Origin: Lyophyllum atratum
Lineage: Eukaryota; Basidiomycota; Agaricomycetes; Agaricales; Lyophyllaceae
Direction: 5' to 3'
Assembly: GCA_014905825.1 (NCBI GenBank)
Contig: JACGCN010000036.1
Span: 248,001-312,000 of the forward strand
DNA length: 64,000 nucleotides
The translations under genes were made by a program, and so were the position numbers. This document shows positions 12,043 to 22,912 of this stretch, piece after piece (position 1 is the stretch's first letter; each line of letters begins with the position of its first letter). A model generated the notes under the pieces. The model saw only the letters and a program-made list of their open reading frames with translations. It had not been told where the DNA came from and did not search any database.

Positions 12043-12894
12043 ATGGACGGACCTCAGTCACAGAATAACATGTGTCTGGAAGAATTGCCACTCGAATTGG
12101 TGGACGAAATCTTCGGACACGCGTCCCAAGGCTCCTTGAAGAACTTATGTGAAGTGGCAGACTGGACGCGGACGCTGGCACTCCCATATCTCTACTCTTC
12201 ACCAATCTTAAAATCCCATATCAGTACTTCTCGCTTCCTGGAGTGCTTGAAAAGGACGCCTTGGAGCCTGTATCGCCCGCTTGACAACGATTTCCAGCCA
12301 AGAACTACTGTTTGCAGTCTCTGGATTTTTCCAATCTCCCAATCCATCGTTCCCATCTTCCAAGTTTGCTCTAGCTTAACAAACATCGCCCTATATGTTG
12401 AAAACTTCATCTGGCTAGTAGTCACGATCCCACATCTTGAAGGTGCGCAAAGAAAGAACATATCCATTACCATCATGGAAGGCAACGCTTCCGGCTTCAG
12501 TAGTTTTCACCACCTTCAATTCCAATTCAGCAACTCCTCGCTGCCAGGCAAGGTCAGCCACGTCAGAAGAACAGGCTTCCATGGCTACAGAAAGCAGTCA
12601 TCGTTGACTTCTCTCCTTCCCAATCTCACCCACCTTATGATTCCCTATGACCCCTCGTTCGATCTAGCTGATCTAAATCGCATCGTGGAACACCCGTCGT
12701 TGAGAGTCCTTATCATTATTTTCTTTATACAACTCCTCACGGAGGACGATCGCAAGGCGCTGGACCAATGGCATAAGGACATATTGCGAGACACAGCCAA
12801 GCTGAAAGTGACCATCGTCGAGTCCTTGGCGCCAGACAGATTAGAAGAGGAATGGGTGGAAGAAGCTAGGGGTGGACGAAGCCTGTGGAACTGA
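12043..12894 (+). CDS. F-box-like protein, copy A
   Basis: Intronless, 283 residues from ATG 12043 (MDGPQSQNN). The N-terminus carries an F-box-like motif LPLELVDEIF (residues about 9-18), expected to bind Skp1 in an SCF ubiquitin ligase. The remainder resembles the degenerate Leu-rich substrate-binding part usual in agaricomycete F-box expansions. The open frame continues upstream to a TTG at 12001 without an ATG, so 12043 is the start. It is a close paralog of the gene at 14758-15600: nearly the same length, same ends (ARGGxSLWN) and strong identity throughout. Substrates are unknown. Confidence 0.85.
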   Translation: MDGPQSQNNMCLEELPLELVDEIFGHASQGSLKNLCEVADWTRTLALPYLYSSPILKSHISTSRFLECLKRTPWSLYRPLDNDFQPRTTVCSLWIFPISQSIVPIFQVCSSLTNIALYVENFIWLVVTIPHLEGAQRKNISITIMEGNASGFSSFHHLQFQFSNSSLPGKVSHVRRTGFHGYRKQSSLTSLLPNLTHLMIPYDPSFDLADLNRIVEHPSLRVLIIIFFIQLLTEDDRKALDQWHKDILRDTAKLKVTIVESLAPDRLEEEWVEEARGGRSLWN

Positions 12895-13220
12895 TCGAAT
12901 AGGGAGGGCATGGATTTACTTGTGGCTTAATCTCTTGTACGGGCATAGTTGACTCCTCGCCTACTTGGTTTTGGGGTGCACTTGTAAACGCGGGGATACA
13001 TACGTGAATGGCAGACACTTAGGTCATAGCGAATTCGCTTTGCAGGAGGGAACCTGGTCGCCGCGGATACGTGAAGGCCAAGGCTGAAGCTTGAAGTTTG
13101 CAAGTCATTGTGCTGCCCACAATTGACCGTAAGGGAGAAGAAGTAAGATTGTCTGGACCTGTACTAGATTCCACGAACACACACACATAGGTATGGGCTA
13201 CTTAGGTCCATGCATCGAGG

Positions 13221-14042
13221 ACATCTGGGAGTTGGAAAAACCGGCGTAAATGACCGGCGGGTTTGTTGTTGCCGGTTAGCCGCCGACCTTCAAGTCAGCA
13301 CGATGTTCGCAAAACACACGACAACAACTCATTTTCACCCCCATTGTCGAACGTTGTACCGGTCCAACACGCCGTAGTTGGAAGGAGAAGGGTGAGGCTG
13401 GGGGAGAGTGCGTCGCACGGGTAGGGTGGGGAGGAAGGGTGACCGCTCCCGGGGTCGAGCCGTGGGTTGGCAGACGATCGGTCTTGCGTCCCCAGGCGGA
13501 CAAATTGCGAATCATACCGCCAAGGTAGTCACTGCGTCGATGGAGGGCGCGGAAGCGGGAGGCGCTCATGAGGTAGTCGACTGTTGTCAAACTTGTAGTC
13601 ACATATCTAATAGATACATCTGTCAAGCTGTAGTGAGATGTTTCGGGAGGCCTCGTCACTGATACAGTGCTCGGATGTCTTTCACCATACTGTAAATAGG
13701 TATATTCTGCTTCTCCTGACCCATGCTTACAGCCAATAATATTTATGTCGTGCCGTACACCCGTATGACTGTATTACGGCCGTATCCGTCGCCGTACCGT
13801 ACCGTCAGGCAGGTCGTCACTATGTTATACGGACGGTATACGGTGAGCCGTACACCGTATATGATAGTGTTTCATACGGTCGTGGCCGCAATACGGACGG
13901 TGTGCAGCCCCACCCGATGGTTGGTTCAGACTTCACGGTCAACACTACACTCGATGTACACTACAGGTTCGATCAGCCGCCGGTCTGCCGCCGATCCTTC
14001 TCGACCGGCTGACGCCGATCTTTCCAAATGCCAGATTTACTG
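13221..14042. mobile_element. Nonautonomous insert with terminal inverted repeats
   Basis: An 822-bp block is present in unit 1 of the duplication and absent from unit 2, whose intact site near 15,940-15,955 gives an empty-site comparison. It is flanked by a 12-bp direct repeat CATGCATCGAGG (13209-13220 and 14043-14054). The ends form imperfect inverted repeats: 13221 onward (ACATCTGGGAGTTGGAAA) against the complement of the segment ending at 14038 (AAATCTGGCATTTGGAAA), about 22 matches in 27. No transposase frame is present. It looks like a MITE or deletion derivative. A 12-bp target duplication is longer than usual for hAT, so the superfamily is open. Confidence 0.75.
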
Positions 14043-14149
14043 CATGCATCGAGGTTCCAGTTGAGATGGTTGATAGTATTTAGATGGTATCTCCAACTTC
14101 AAGTTTAACTTTGTATCGATTGATGCATCCATGCGTGATCTCTTGATCT

Positions 14150-14295
14150 CTTGATCTTATCCGATTACGAGTCCAACATGTTACTAAGTACCATCATCTT
14201 TTTCCACCTTACTCTCATCTCACTCTTGAGAATACATCTAGATTTTCGAGTACACAGACAGTACTGCGATCTTACAATGTCTGAATACAGTAAGT
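14150..14295 (+). pseudogene. Duplicated promoter and start of ENGase gene
   Basis: This segment matches the region just before and at the endoglycosidase start (16,016-16,150). It carries ATG at 14277-14279 followed by codons like those at 16133 (MSEYSK against MPEDNK). Homology stops within about 20 bp, so the gene body is missing. It is a left-behind 5' end created by the tandem duplication; whether it still drives transcription is unknown. Confidence 0.75.
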
Positions 14296-14745
14296 TCCAA
14301 ATTGCAGCTTTCTTACCAGCTTTTTTCTCGATTGTCAGGCACACTCATTGATGGAGCACATGCTATCTGGGGCGGAAACTTTTGAGTTGCAACACGGCAG
14401 ACAGTGCCGCCGATTGGAGCTACCATGAATTTCTCCAAGTCCAATCAATCTAAGAAGGATCGCGAGGAGTTCAAGTTCGTCGGCGGCTTGCGTACAACAG
14501 CGCATCGTCGTCGATTCTGAGTCCGTGCCCTTCACGGTGGGATGGCTAGCACACAGTTCAGTTATCTTCTGTTATCTTATCAGTCTCTTCGCCTCGGTGG
14601 CGGCGTCTCGGCGGGCGAAGATGTTTAAAGTCCGTACTTAGGCGGGTACCACATGGCAACATCCCGCCGGCGGCCGAGGAGAGCTAGCAAAAAGCTGCAA
14701 ATTGAGTACAACTTTTACCGGCGGAACCCCCCTGGGGCTTTACAA
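14296..14745. other. Unique spacer between duplication units
   Basis: No counterpart in the duplication and no coding signal. Near 14,590-14,730 it turns GC-rich with repeated GGCGG and CCGCCGGCGG motifs, somewhat like the composition of the insert at 13,221-14,042, but no clear inverted repeats were found. Confidence 0.4.
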
Positions 14746-14757
14746 CTCCCACACACT

Positions 14758-15600
14758 ATGGACGAACCTCAATCACAGGACAACACGCGTCTGGAAGAAT
14801 TGCCACTTGAATTGGTGAACGTAATCTTCAGACACGCGTCCCAAGGCTCCTTAAAGACCTTATGTGAAGTGGCAGACTGGACTCGGACGCTAGCACTCCC
14901 ACATCTCTACTCTTCCCCAATCCTGAAAACCGATTCCAGTACTTCTCGCTTCCTGGAGTGCTTGGAAAGGAATCCTTGGAGCCTATATCGCCCGCTGGAC
15001 AATAATTTCCAGCCAAGAACAACTGTCTGCAATCTCTGGATCGAAACCATCTCCCAATCTAACTCCATCATTCCCATCTTCGAAGCTTGCTCTAGCTTGA
15101 CGAACATCGCCCTACATCCTGATAGCCTCGTCTGTCTGGTGACCTCGATCCCATATGTCGAAGTTGCCCGGAGAAAGAACATATCCATTACGATCATCAG
15201 CCAATCCGCTTTCGGCCTTCAGTCATCCCAATTCGGTACCTCGTCGCTGACAGGCAAAATCAGCCATGTCCGAATGACAGACTTTCATGGCTATAGAGAA
15301 CAGTCATTATTGATATCACGTCTTCAAAACCTCACCCACCTTGAGATTTCCTACCACCCATCGTTCAATCTATCCGGTTTAAATCGCATCGTGGAACACC
15401 CGTCGTTGAAAGTCCTCATCATTGTTTTCTTTACAGAACTCTTTACGGAGGACGATCGCAAGTCGCTGGACCAATGGCATAAGGATATATTGCGAGACAC
15501 AGCCAAGCTGGAAGTGACCATTGTCGAGTCCGTAGCACAAGACAGATTAGAAGAGGATTGGGTGGAAGAAGCTAGGGGTGGACTCAGCTTGTGGAACTGA
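14758..15600 (+). CDS. F-box-like protein, copy B
   Basis: Intronless, 280 residues from ATG 14758 (MDEPQSQDN), the start that matches copy A. An in-frame ATG at 14653 would add 35 residues with no counterpart in copy A and basic, GC-driven composition, so I prefer 14758. The F-box-like motif LPLELVNVIF has Asn-Val where copy A has Asp-Glu, so Skp1 contacts could differ. The C-terminal Trp/Gly ending is shared. Uninterrupted frames in both copies suggest both are still functional or the duplication is young. Its role as an SCF adaptor is inferred from the family. Confidence 0.85.
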   Translation: MDEPQSQDNTRLEELPLELVNVIFRHASQGSLKTLCEVADWTRTLALPHLYSSPILKTDSSTSRFLECLERNPWSLYRPLDNNFQPRTTVCNLWIETISQSNSIIPIFEACSSLTNIALHPDSLVCLVTSIPYVEVARRKNISITIISQSAFGLQSSQFGTSSLTGKISHVRMTDFHGYREQSLLISRLQNLTHLEISYHPSFNLSGLNRIVEHPSLKVLIIVFFTELFTEDDRKSLDQWHKDILRDTAKLEVTIVESVAQDRLEEDWVEEARGGLSLWN

Positions 15601-16132
15601 TCGAATAGGGAGGGCATCGATCTACTTGTGGCTTAATCTCTTGTACGGGCATAGTTGAACGTTGACTGCTCGCCTACTTGGTTTTGGGGTGCATTTGAAA
15701 CGTAGGGATATTTACGTGTGAATGGTAAACACTTACTTAGGTGGTAGCGAGCTCGCCTTGCAGGAGGAAACGTCACCACCGATACCTGAAGGCCACTGCA
15801 GCTTGCAATGTCATTGTGCTGCCCACATTGCCGCATGGCAGTAAGGGAGAAGAACCAAAATCGTTTGTCTGGACCTGTACTAGATTCCAAGAACGGATAG
15901 GTATATTACTATTACGAGGGCCAAATAAGGGCTATGCAGGTCCATGCATCGACGTTCTAGTTGAGACTGCCGAAAGTTGATGGCATCCCGACTTTGCGTG
16001 ATCGATGATCTCTTGATCTTATCCGAACCCGAGGTCCAACATTTTATCATATCATCTGTTTCCCTCTTACTCTCATGTCGCTAGCCTGATAATTCATCTA
16101 AATCTTCGGGTACACAGTACTGCGATCTTACA

Positions 16133-18754
16133 ATGCCTGAAGACAATAAGTCTCGGTCTGTTGGCGTAGAGGCCCCCTACTTCACCACATTGAAAGAACT
16201 TGATACTTGGGCCGCTGGACCCACAAATCGAAAACTCGACGGAATCCTAGGGTACGTCGCGCGCCCTGAACCCGTTGAACCACGAAGTAGTGGAAAGCTG
16301 CTGGTATGCTTCCTTCCCCATATCCAAGGACATGAGTACTAACCTTCCACTCGGGAGGTTTGCCATGATTACAAGGTGCTTCTCCCAGTCTACTCGTGCT
16401 TCAAGTCCCGTTGCTCACTATAGTCGGCGTTTAGGGCGGCTACACTGAGAGTCCAACTTCCCTTTCGTATACATTCAACTTCTGGCCCAGTTGCGATGCT
16501 TTTGTCTAGTGGGTCATGAGAGACTTGAACCTACTTTTCGAGACCTGATAGGTAGGCCAGTTTTTCCCATCACCGGGTTACAGTTCCTCCGCCTGGATGG
16601 ATCACTGCAGCACACCGCCAGGGAGTCAAGATGCTTGGAACACTGTCCGTATCATATTCCCATTTCCCAGGGCTTCGCCGACTCACTGGCAGTCGAATAG
16701 AATTTTCGAGGACGGTGGCGAGGAGGACTGCCTTCGTCTGCTGGTTGGAAAACTACCACAATCCGTCAATGGACCAGCGAAAGCAACCGCTACAAGGACT
16801 TCATTACCACTGTCCCCGCATTACGCAAAACTACTCGCTGAGCTCGCCCGGCAACGAGGTTTCGACGGCTATCTTCTCAACTTTGAGTGTGCGCTTGAAG
16901 GTGGGGTTGAACAGACGCGGACTCTTGCCGCTTGGATCACGCTTTTGCAGTCTGAAATCTTAGCTAAAGTTGGGAGCCACGGCGAGACTATCTGGTACGC
17001 CTCGAATAAGACATTTGCCAAAGTTATCAAATTAATATCACAGAACATCCAGGTACGACAGCGTCATTATCACAGGTCAGCTTAGGTGGCAAGATCGGTT
17101 AAACAGCCGAAACCTCCCTTTCTTCCTTTCGTCGTCTAGTATCTTTACAAACTACACAGTAAGTGTACCAGTATTCTGAACGGCGCACGTACTGACAGTC
17201 ATCCAGTGGGCGCCCAACTACCCTAATGCGACAGCGGAATACTTCCTTGCACTTGATCCGGCCCTGACAGGAAATGCCCCGGAATCACATCCACAGACGT
17301 CGAAAAAATCCTTGAGCGATGTGTACATGGGCGTGGATGTCTGGGGTCGTGGATCCCACGGTGGTGGCGGTTATAGGTCGTACAAAGCCATCGAACACAT
17401 CGCGCCAGAATCTCTGGGGCTGAGCGTCGCCCTCTTCGGGCAAGGGTGGACTTGGGAAAGCGAGCAAGACAAACCAGGGTGGAATTGGGAGAAATGGTGG
17501 GAGTACGATAGCAAGCTTTGGGTAGGGCCTGTGAGCGGAGGTGTCCATGTCCCTGAAGCCCCGCGGAGGAAGGACGAGCCAGAATGTCCCCATGGCCCGT
17601 TTCAACCTCTCGTCTCGTTTTTCCCTCGTAATCCTCCCCCGGATCCTTTCGATCTTCCTCTCCATACAATTTTCAGCCCTGGTGTTGGCCGAGCATGGTT
17701 TGTAGAGGGTGTCAAGGTCCACCAGGCAAGCAATGGCTGGACCGATCTCGATAAGCAATCTTCCATCGGGGATTTAGTGTGGCCTAAACCTCTGGTCGAG
17801 TGGGAAGGGGGCGAGCGAGATGAACCTGTTCCTGCTGTCCTTCCAACTATCTGTTTTGAGGACGCATGGAATGGAGGCAGCAGCCTGAAACTCAGCGTCC
17901 AGAATAACGGGTCAGATGCGGAGGACGCAGCATACCGATGCATCTGGGTGCCTATACAGTCTGTGTCGATCAGCAAGGGTAAGTACTATGAGGCCACACT
18001 GTGCTACAAGGTCGGAAACGCCCATCAGGTGGAGTTGGACCTTGGCCTTTCCATGAAACTGGTGGATGGCAGTGACGCGTTAGAAATCACGCCCGTTGCT
18101 ATCGCCGACAGCGAGCTTCCCGGATCTTGGTCCAAGCTGTCCATTCAGTTCAGCGTCTCAGAGGGCCAGGAAGTACCCGCGCACATTGGAGGTGCACTAG
18201 GCCTTGTCATCGCTATCGTAGCAGAGGACCCATCTAAATCCCTAGAAATGACGATTCACGTGGGGCAGTTAAACGTGTATGCGGTCCCCCCACCAACTGT
18301 AACGCCTGCCATGCATAGCCCCATGATCCTATGGGCGGACTTCGAGACCCCTACGTTCAAGGGTGCCCCAAGGATCCTCTCCTGGGAGGTCGCGGCCTCC
18401 TTCCCGCCCCTCGGCGACATCGAGGTCAAGTCACCCGACGAGCCGGTCTCTGCATGGACGGTCCACCCCTCGAACAAGTGGTTCCCACAGTACATGTATT
18501 TCAACATCTATGCGCTTATGCATACCCCCAATGGCGGTGTTGGGCAGCCAGAAGATGCCATCTGGATCGGGACAACGGGGCTGGATGGAGTGAGAAACAG
18601 ATTTGAGGTGCTTCCGCAGGATCTCCCATTCTGGTCTCAGATGTCTCTCAAGAAGACTAGGAAGGTTCGGTTCTATGTGCAGGGAGTTACGGATCATGGC
18701 TTGATTTTGGGGTGGGAGCGATGCGTGTTCGTAGATTGTGACCTGTCGGTGTAG
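16133..18754 (+). CDS. Cytosolic endo-beta-N-acetylglucosaminidase (GH85)
   Basis: Cleaves the chitobiose core of N-glycans, releasing free oligosaccharide. Starts at 16133 (MPEDNKSRS) with several introns before about 17,220, then a long last exon from about 17,207. The (beta/alpha)8 domain has the family signature GFDGYLLNFE (about 16,860-16,890), where the Asn and Glu two apart match the GH85 catalytic pair. Upstream Trp/Tyr-rich strands (YTFNFWPSCDAFVYFSHE) and downstream VYMGVDVWGRG and FGQGWTWE agree with the fold. A beta-rich C-terminal region follows. No signal peptide is visible, which suggests a cytosolic ENGase. It ends 75 bp from the convergent carboxypeptidase stop. Confidence 0.92.
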
Positions 18755-18829
18755 AGGTGTTTGTCTTTGATATCGTACGCAAGTTACATGAGCGCATTAT
18801 ATACATCAAGTTTGAATGGAATTCGTAAT

Positions 18830-21193
18830 TTAGGGGGTCGCCCTTGCGCCCATCAAGTATTGCATGCTTTGGAAGGCAGCCTGACCAAAAACATTAACAT
18901 AAGTGTCAAAAATAGTAAAATATGCCATTTACCAATGGGGAATATTGCGGGACCCTGTGGAATGACTATTAGCTCCAACTGCGAGGAGGGATGCGAAAGG
19001 ACACGTACATGTGTCCGCTGAGTGCGACCTCGATATACGTCAATCCGCGCTCCGTGTGGGAGGTGCCAAGAGCACCAACGCCGTCGACAATGAAGGAGTC
19101 GTTGGCGATCGGCGTCTGGAAACCTTGCTTTCCGTTCCCTTGCAGCCAATGATATCAGGACGGTGGATTCAGGAACTGTGGCATTGAGAAACTCACATGT
19201 CATACTGAACGAAGAGGAGTGATAAGGCTTGATGAGAAATGAGGTCATAAGAGAGGCTGTACGCACTTTTGTAAGACGATCCTCGTCCTGTAGATTGATG
19301 TCAATGAGGATTTCCCAAGTTATTGAGGGATGGGAACTCACCCGTCAGCAATAAGGATGAAGTCGGCGAGGCCGTGGATGATGACGGTTCTGTTGTTTTT
19401 CTCGATGACGTTGGGCAGGACACTGAGGGCGGACGGAACACTGGCATCTCCATGAGGGAATACGTCTATACTCGAGCACTCGCCCCAGGTAACGTTCACT
19501 GGAGCATGAATCGCCCTCTTGACGTCCTCTCGGTCGAAGTACAGCGGTGCGACTTGGATCTGTTCGAACGAACCACTGGGTAACCCCCGTAAGCATGATC
19601 GTACATATAGAGAGCATTCGGACTTACGGGAACCCAAGGACGTCCCAGAGGACGGGGAAGGTGTCAAAGATGCGGTAGATGTTGAATGCGGGGTTGACGC
19701 GCAGAGCTGCGTCGAATATGATGTCCCATACATCGCATCCGCGATCAAAAGAAGTGGATTTTCCGGGAAGTGGCAGGGGACCCTTTGGAGGGTACGTGAC
19801 GTACTTCTGCATGTACCCGGCATAGTTGCATTGGGTTGCCAAGGCGTCAAGCTGTTTCAGGAAGGTCTGGCTATGTAGAGTTCACTTGTGTGAGTTGTAT
19901 ATTCGGTTCCTGGAGATGGCACATACTTGAAAGCAAAGACGTTCTCGTATTTGTGGACGAAGTCTACAGCGGGGATCTGTTCTTGAATGACATCCCAGGA
20001 GAGCGAAGCTGATCGACAATAATCGATGTTTAGTTTATCCCTATTAACTGTGCAAGTCACTTACGATCAGCGGTCCAAGTTCCTTGGAGATCGAGGTCAA
20101 GATCAGTAGGATGGTTATAGATATAGTTGGCAATGTCTGAACGTCATCAGTCCAGATAAACTTTGGAACAGTACCGACAAGCCACCTACAAGGCACATAT
20201 GTTCCAGCGTACTATTTCCATACACAAGAGTTCATCAGAAATGGTCTAGAATCAGAAGTCATTGGGGACGCACGCTCTCTCCCGTCAAGTACAGCTTCTT
20301 ATGTTTCAGCTCAGAGAAGACCTCCAGGAACTGCTGCATGAATCCGACCAACTGCGCCGCGAGATCATCCTCATTCTGCGGGGATTTCACCAGTAAGGCG
20401 GATGTTGTGGTACGTTGATATTTCGTCACATACCCTAATATTAGGAACTCCTTGAGAGAATCCAGTCCCGACCGGCTGTTCCACCCAGAGAACACTAGAC
20501 AGATTCGTCCAACTGAACTCATTCTGAATCGGTTTCGCCGTACCGACGCCCCATTGGAAAGGCTGTTTAGATTCCATAAGAAGTTGCTCTCATCAGACGT
20601 CAAGAAGTGATACATACCCCATTTTCTTGCAAGAAGCCTTCCAGAGACGAACAGCCTGGTCCACCATTCGTCCTATACGGAGCAATGAGCTAACGCCGAC
20701 TGGATTGGAAGATATTTGTCACCAAAAGATCAAATCATCAAGGCTTCCCTCTGGGCCGGGTGGGAAGAACCAGAAAAACAGCTGATCGCGCGTGAGCTGG
20801 GACTTGATCATCATGTTCTGGAGTGGCTCACCTTGCGCGTCTCGTCGGCTTTCCCGCTGATGGGCATTAATCCAGACCAACTGGGCCCTACGTCGAAGTC
20901 AACCTCAGGAATGCTGGTTCCATCTACGTAGAACTCTGTGCGAGGTTAACTTGTTAATAAAAGTTGGAGAGTATCATGCAGAGAAACTCACCGGAAGCCT
21001 TGGGATTCGAGAACGTGATATTCTTCGGGACAGCCGCGCGCCTGACGGGGAATGAGCTCCCTCGAGCGCTGTCATGCCAGCGTTTAGCCGCCTCTGCCTG
21101 TCGAGCATGGATCTCCTCTTTGCGAATCTGTCGCGCGTCGATGCCTAGGACACTCGCAGTCACGACGAGAGCCAGCCAGAGCTTGGAGAACAT
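18830..21193 (-). CDS. Secreted serine carboxypeptidase (S10)
   Basis: Removes C-terminal residues from peptides in the secretory/vacuolar or extracellular space. It opens with a signal peptide (MFSKLWLALVVTASVLG), then a propeptide-like basic helix. Family motifs follow in order: NGGPGCSSLEG (near 20,740), a VEQPVGTGFS segment, the nucleophile motif GESYAG (near 20,270), the Asp of GLADFI (near 19,370) and the His of SGHM (near 19,000). All three triad residues are present. At least ten short introns split the gene; the last two exons end in QYLMGARATP at the TAA 18830. Several N-x-T/S sites fit glycosylation. Substrate preference cannot be told from the sequence. Confidence 0.93.
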
Positions 21194-21770
21194 GATGGGA
21201 GCCTCCGCGTGTGGGTGGATGGGAGAACGGCACCCTCATGGAAGACTAAACATATTTATGCGATGAACAACGGATGCAAAGAAGGCCGCTGTGATTTGTC
21301 CATGGCATCAACATATGCCATTGGACCATTGCGTTGATTATCTGGCAGTGGACCTTGTGGTTTCGGGGTAAGGATCGTTCCACTCTCCACATGATTCAGG
21401 CACATCATGGGTAGGATACCTATTTTTAGACTTTCATATCGTCTTCCCTCTTCTTCCCTCTGCCAACCAAGGGTTTGTAGGGGTTTGATCACTGAGCGCT
21501 GATTATCTACAATTGTCCATCGACGCCTGATATGGAACGATCCGTAGTCTGGAATAGCCTTCTGTGTGGTAGGATATGCTCCAGTGAATGTTTGTATTAT
21601 GTGAATGCCCACTTGGGCCTGTCACGATGACCCATGCGTAATCGTGTTCTCACATGGTTCCTAGTTATCCAACCGGGAATGAACTATTCCTATTGCCCTG
21701 CATAACGTATTTGGTGCCACGCCGATGATAATGATATGACAGGAAGTGTGGTCGAGGGAAGCATGTGGGC
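21194..21770. other. Intergenic, no gene seen
   Basis: Upstream of the carboxypeptidase and downstream of the PDX2 gene. The 21256-21612 minus frame has no recognisable coding character and no splice partners. Confidence 0.45.
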
Positions 21771-22674
21771 CTATACCGCAGCCGGTAGCACACACTCCCT
21801 GACGAAATAGTCGTGGAACCGGTTGTCTTGTGTCAGTTCGGGATGGAAAGTGGTCAAGAAGTGAGAGCCTTGACGTAACGCGACGACAGTTTTGGGATCG
21901 TTCTCATCCAGAGACGCGAGGGACTGCGGAAGGAGGTTGGTGGGTAGCCGAGCGATTACTTCAATAGGAGGATCCTCAGGCGACGGGGCAAGACTCAAAA
22001 CCACCTGTAAAGACCCCATGTAAATGGAGCATCATAAACGAGGAACGCAATGCTTACCGGGGCACGTATGAATATGCCGGTAAAGGAATGTTCAGGGTTC
22101 TTGAGGCCTTCCACAGCGAGATCTACCTCAAAGGATTCGACCTATCGAGCTCATCAATGATGCACTACGAAAATCCAGGTTGCTAATTACGTACCTGCGA
22201 TCCCCATCCGTTTCTCGCGATAGCGATGGAAATACCACCTAGCAGCTCTTGACCGCCTTTCTTGCTTCCTTCAACAGTTTTGGATAGCAGGATCGCGCCA
22301 GCACAAGTGCCCCAGACAGGCTTCTTCGTGACGAACTCTCGAAGAGGTTCCAATAACCCAGAAACACGTGCCAGTAGCGCTATAGTTGTAGATTCTAACC
22401 ACCAGTTAAGAATGACTGCCATGCTCATCAAAATTCAGCCTCTTACCTCCTCCAGGAATGATGAGGGCGTCACAAAGATTGAGGTCTTCCACCGTCCGAA
22501 CCAGAACAACTGCGATCTTCCTTTTCATAGACAGTCTTTGAACCATGGCCTGATGTTCAGCAAAAGCACCCTGAAGAGCTTCACATACGGGTCATTCGGA
22601 GGATGCCAATGATAATTCAATGCCGACTTACCAAGGATGCCTACAACAACGTCTCTCTTATCGAGAGCCGCCAT
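21771..22674 (-). CDS. SNO1/PDX2: Pyridoxal 5'-phosphate synthase glutaminase subunit
   Basis: Class-I amidotransferase subunit that makes ammonia from glutamine for the PDX1/SNZ synthase in vitamin B6 synthesis. Starts at 22674 ([14 protein letters not shown]), then splices to [10 protein letters not shown] using an acceptor ending GTGAAG rather than the closer CTTCAG, because only this restores the conserved LQGAF. The signature PGGESTT (near 22,380), the nucleophile segment GTCAGAILL (Cys, near 22,300) and the C-terminal FHPELT (His-Glu, near 21,830) complete the triad. About 240 residues, usual for the family. The start codon lies 239 bp from that of the divergent RRM gene. No SNZ/PDX1 gene is in the window. 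Confidence 0.95.
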
Positions 22675-22912
22675 GGCACTTGTCTCGATCGCAAAGGTTC
22701 GACCTGAATTATCCACGTTCAACTGAGCCCAAACACTTCTTATAAGACAAAACATACCTTGAAAGCTGCCCAGATGACCGTAGGCCTCTTTTCGATTCTG
22801 CCTCCCACTGCGCCCACTGGAAAAAAACGGAGTCCGTGTTCCGAAGCCATGCTGACATAAGCCCTTGGGGCAGTGTTACAGCAAAATTGAAACTCTCTCC
22901 TTTACCATCACC

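Larger units (their letters stand above)
12030..16150. repeat. Two-unit tandem duplication around an F-box gene
   Basis: Unit 1 (about 12,030-14,295) and unit 2 (about 14,745-16,150) match through the F-box gene, its 3' flank (shared GAATAGGGAGGGCAT and TTAATCTCTTGTACGGGCAT), and on to a shared TACTGCGATCTTACAATG that is the promoter and start codon of the endoglycosidase gene in unit 2. Unit 1 keeps only the first codons of that gene. Unit 1 is longer because of an 822-bp insert. About 450 bp of unrelated sequence (14,296-14,745) lies between the units. Confidence 0.85.
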
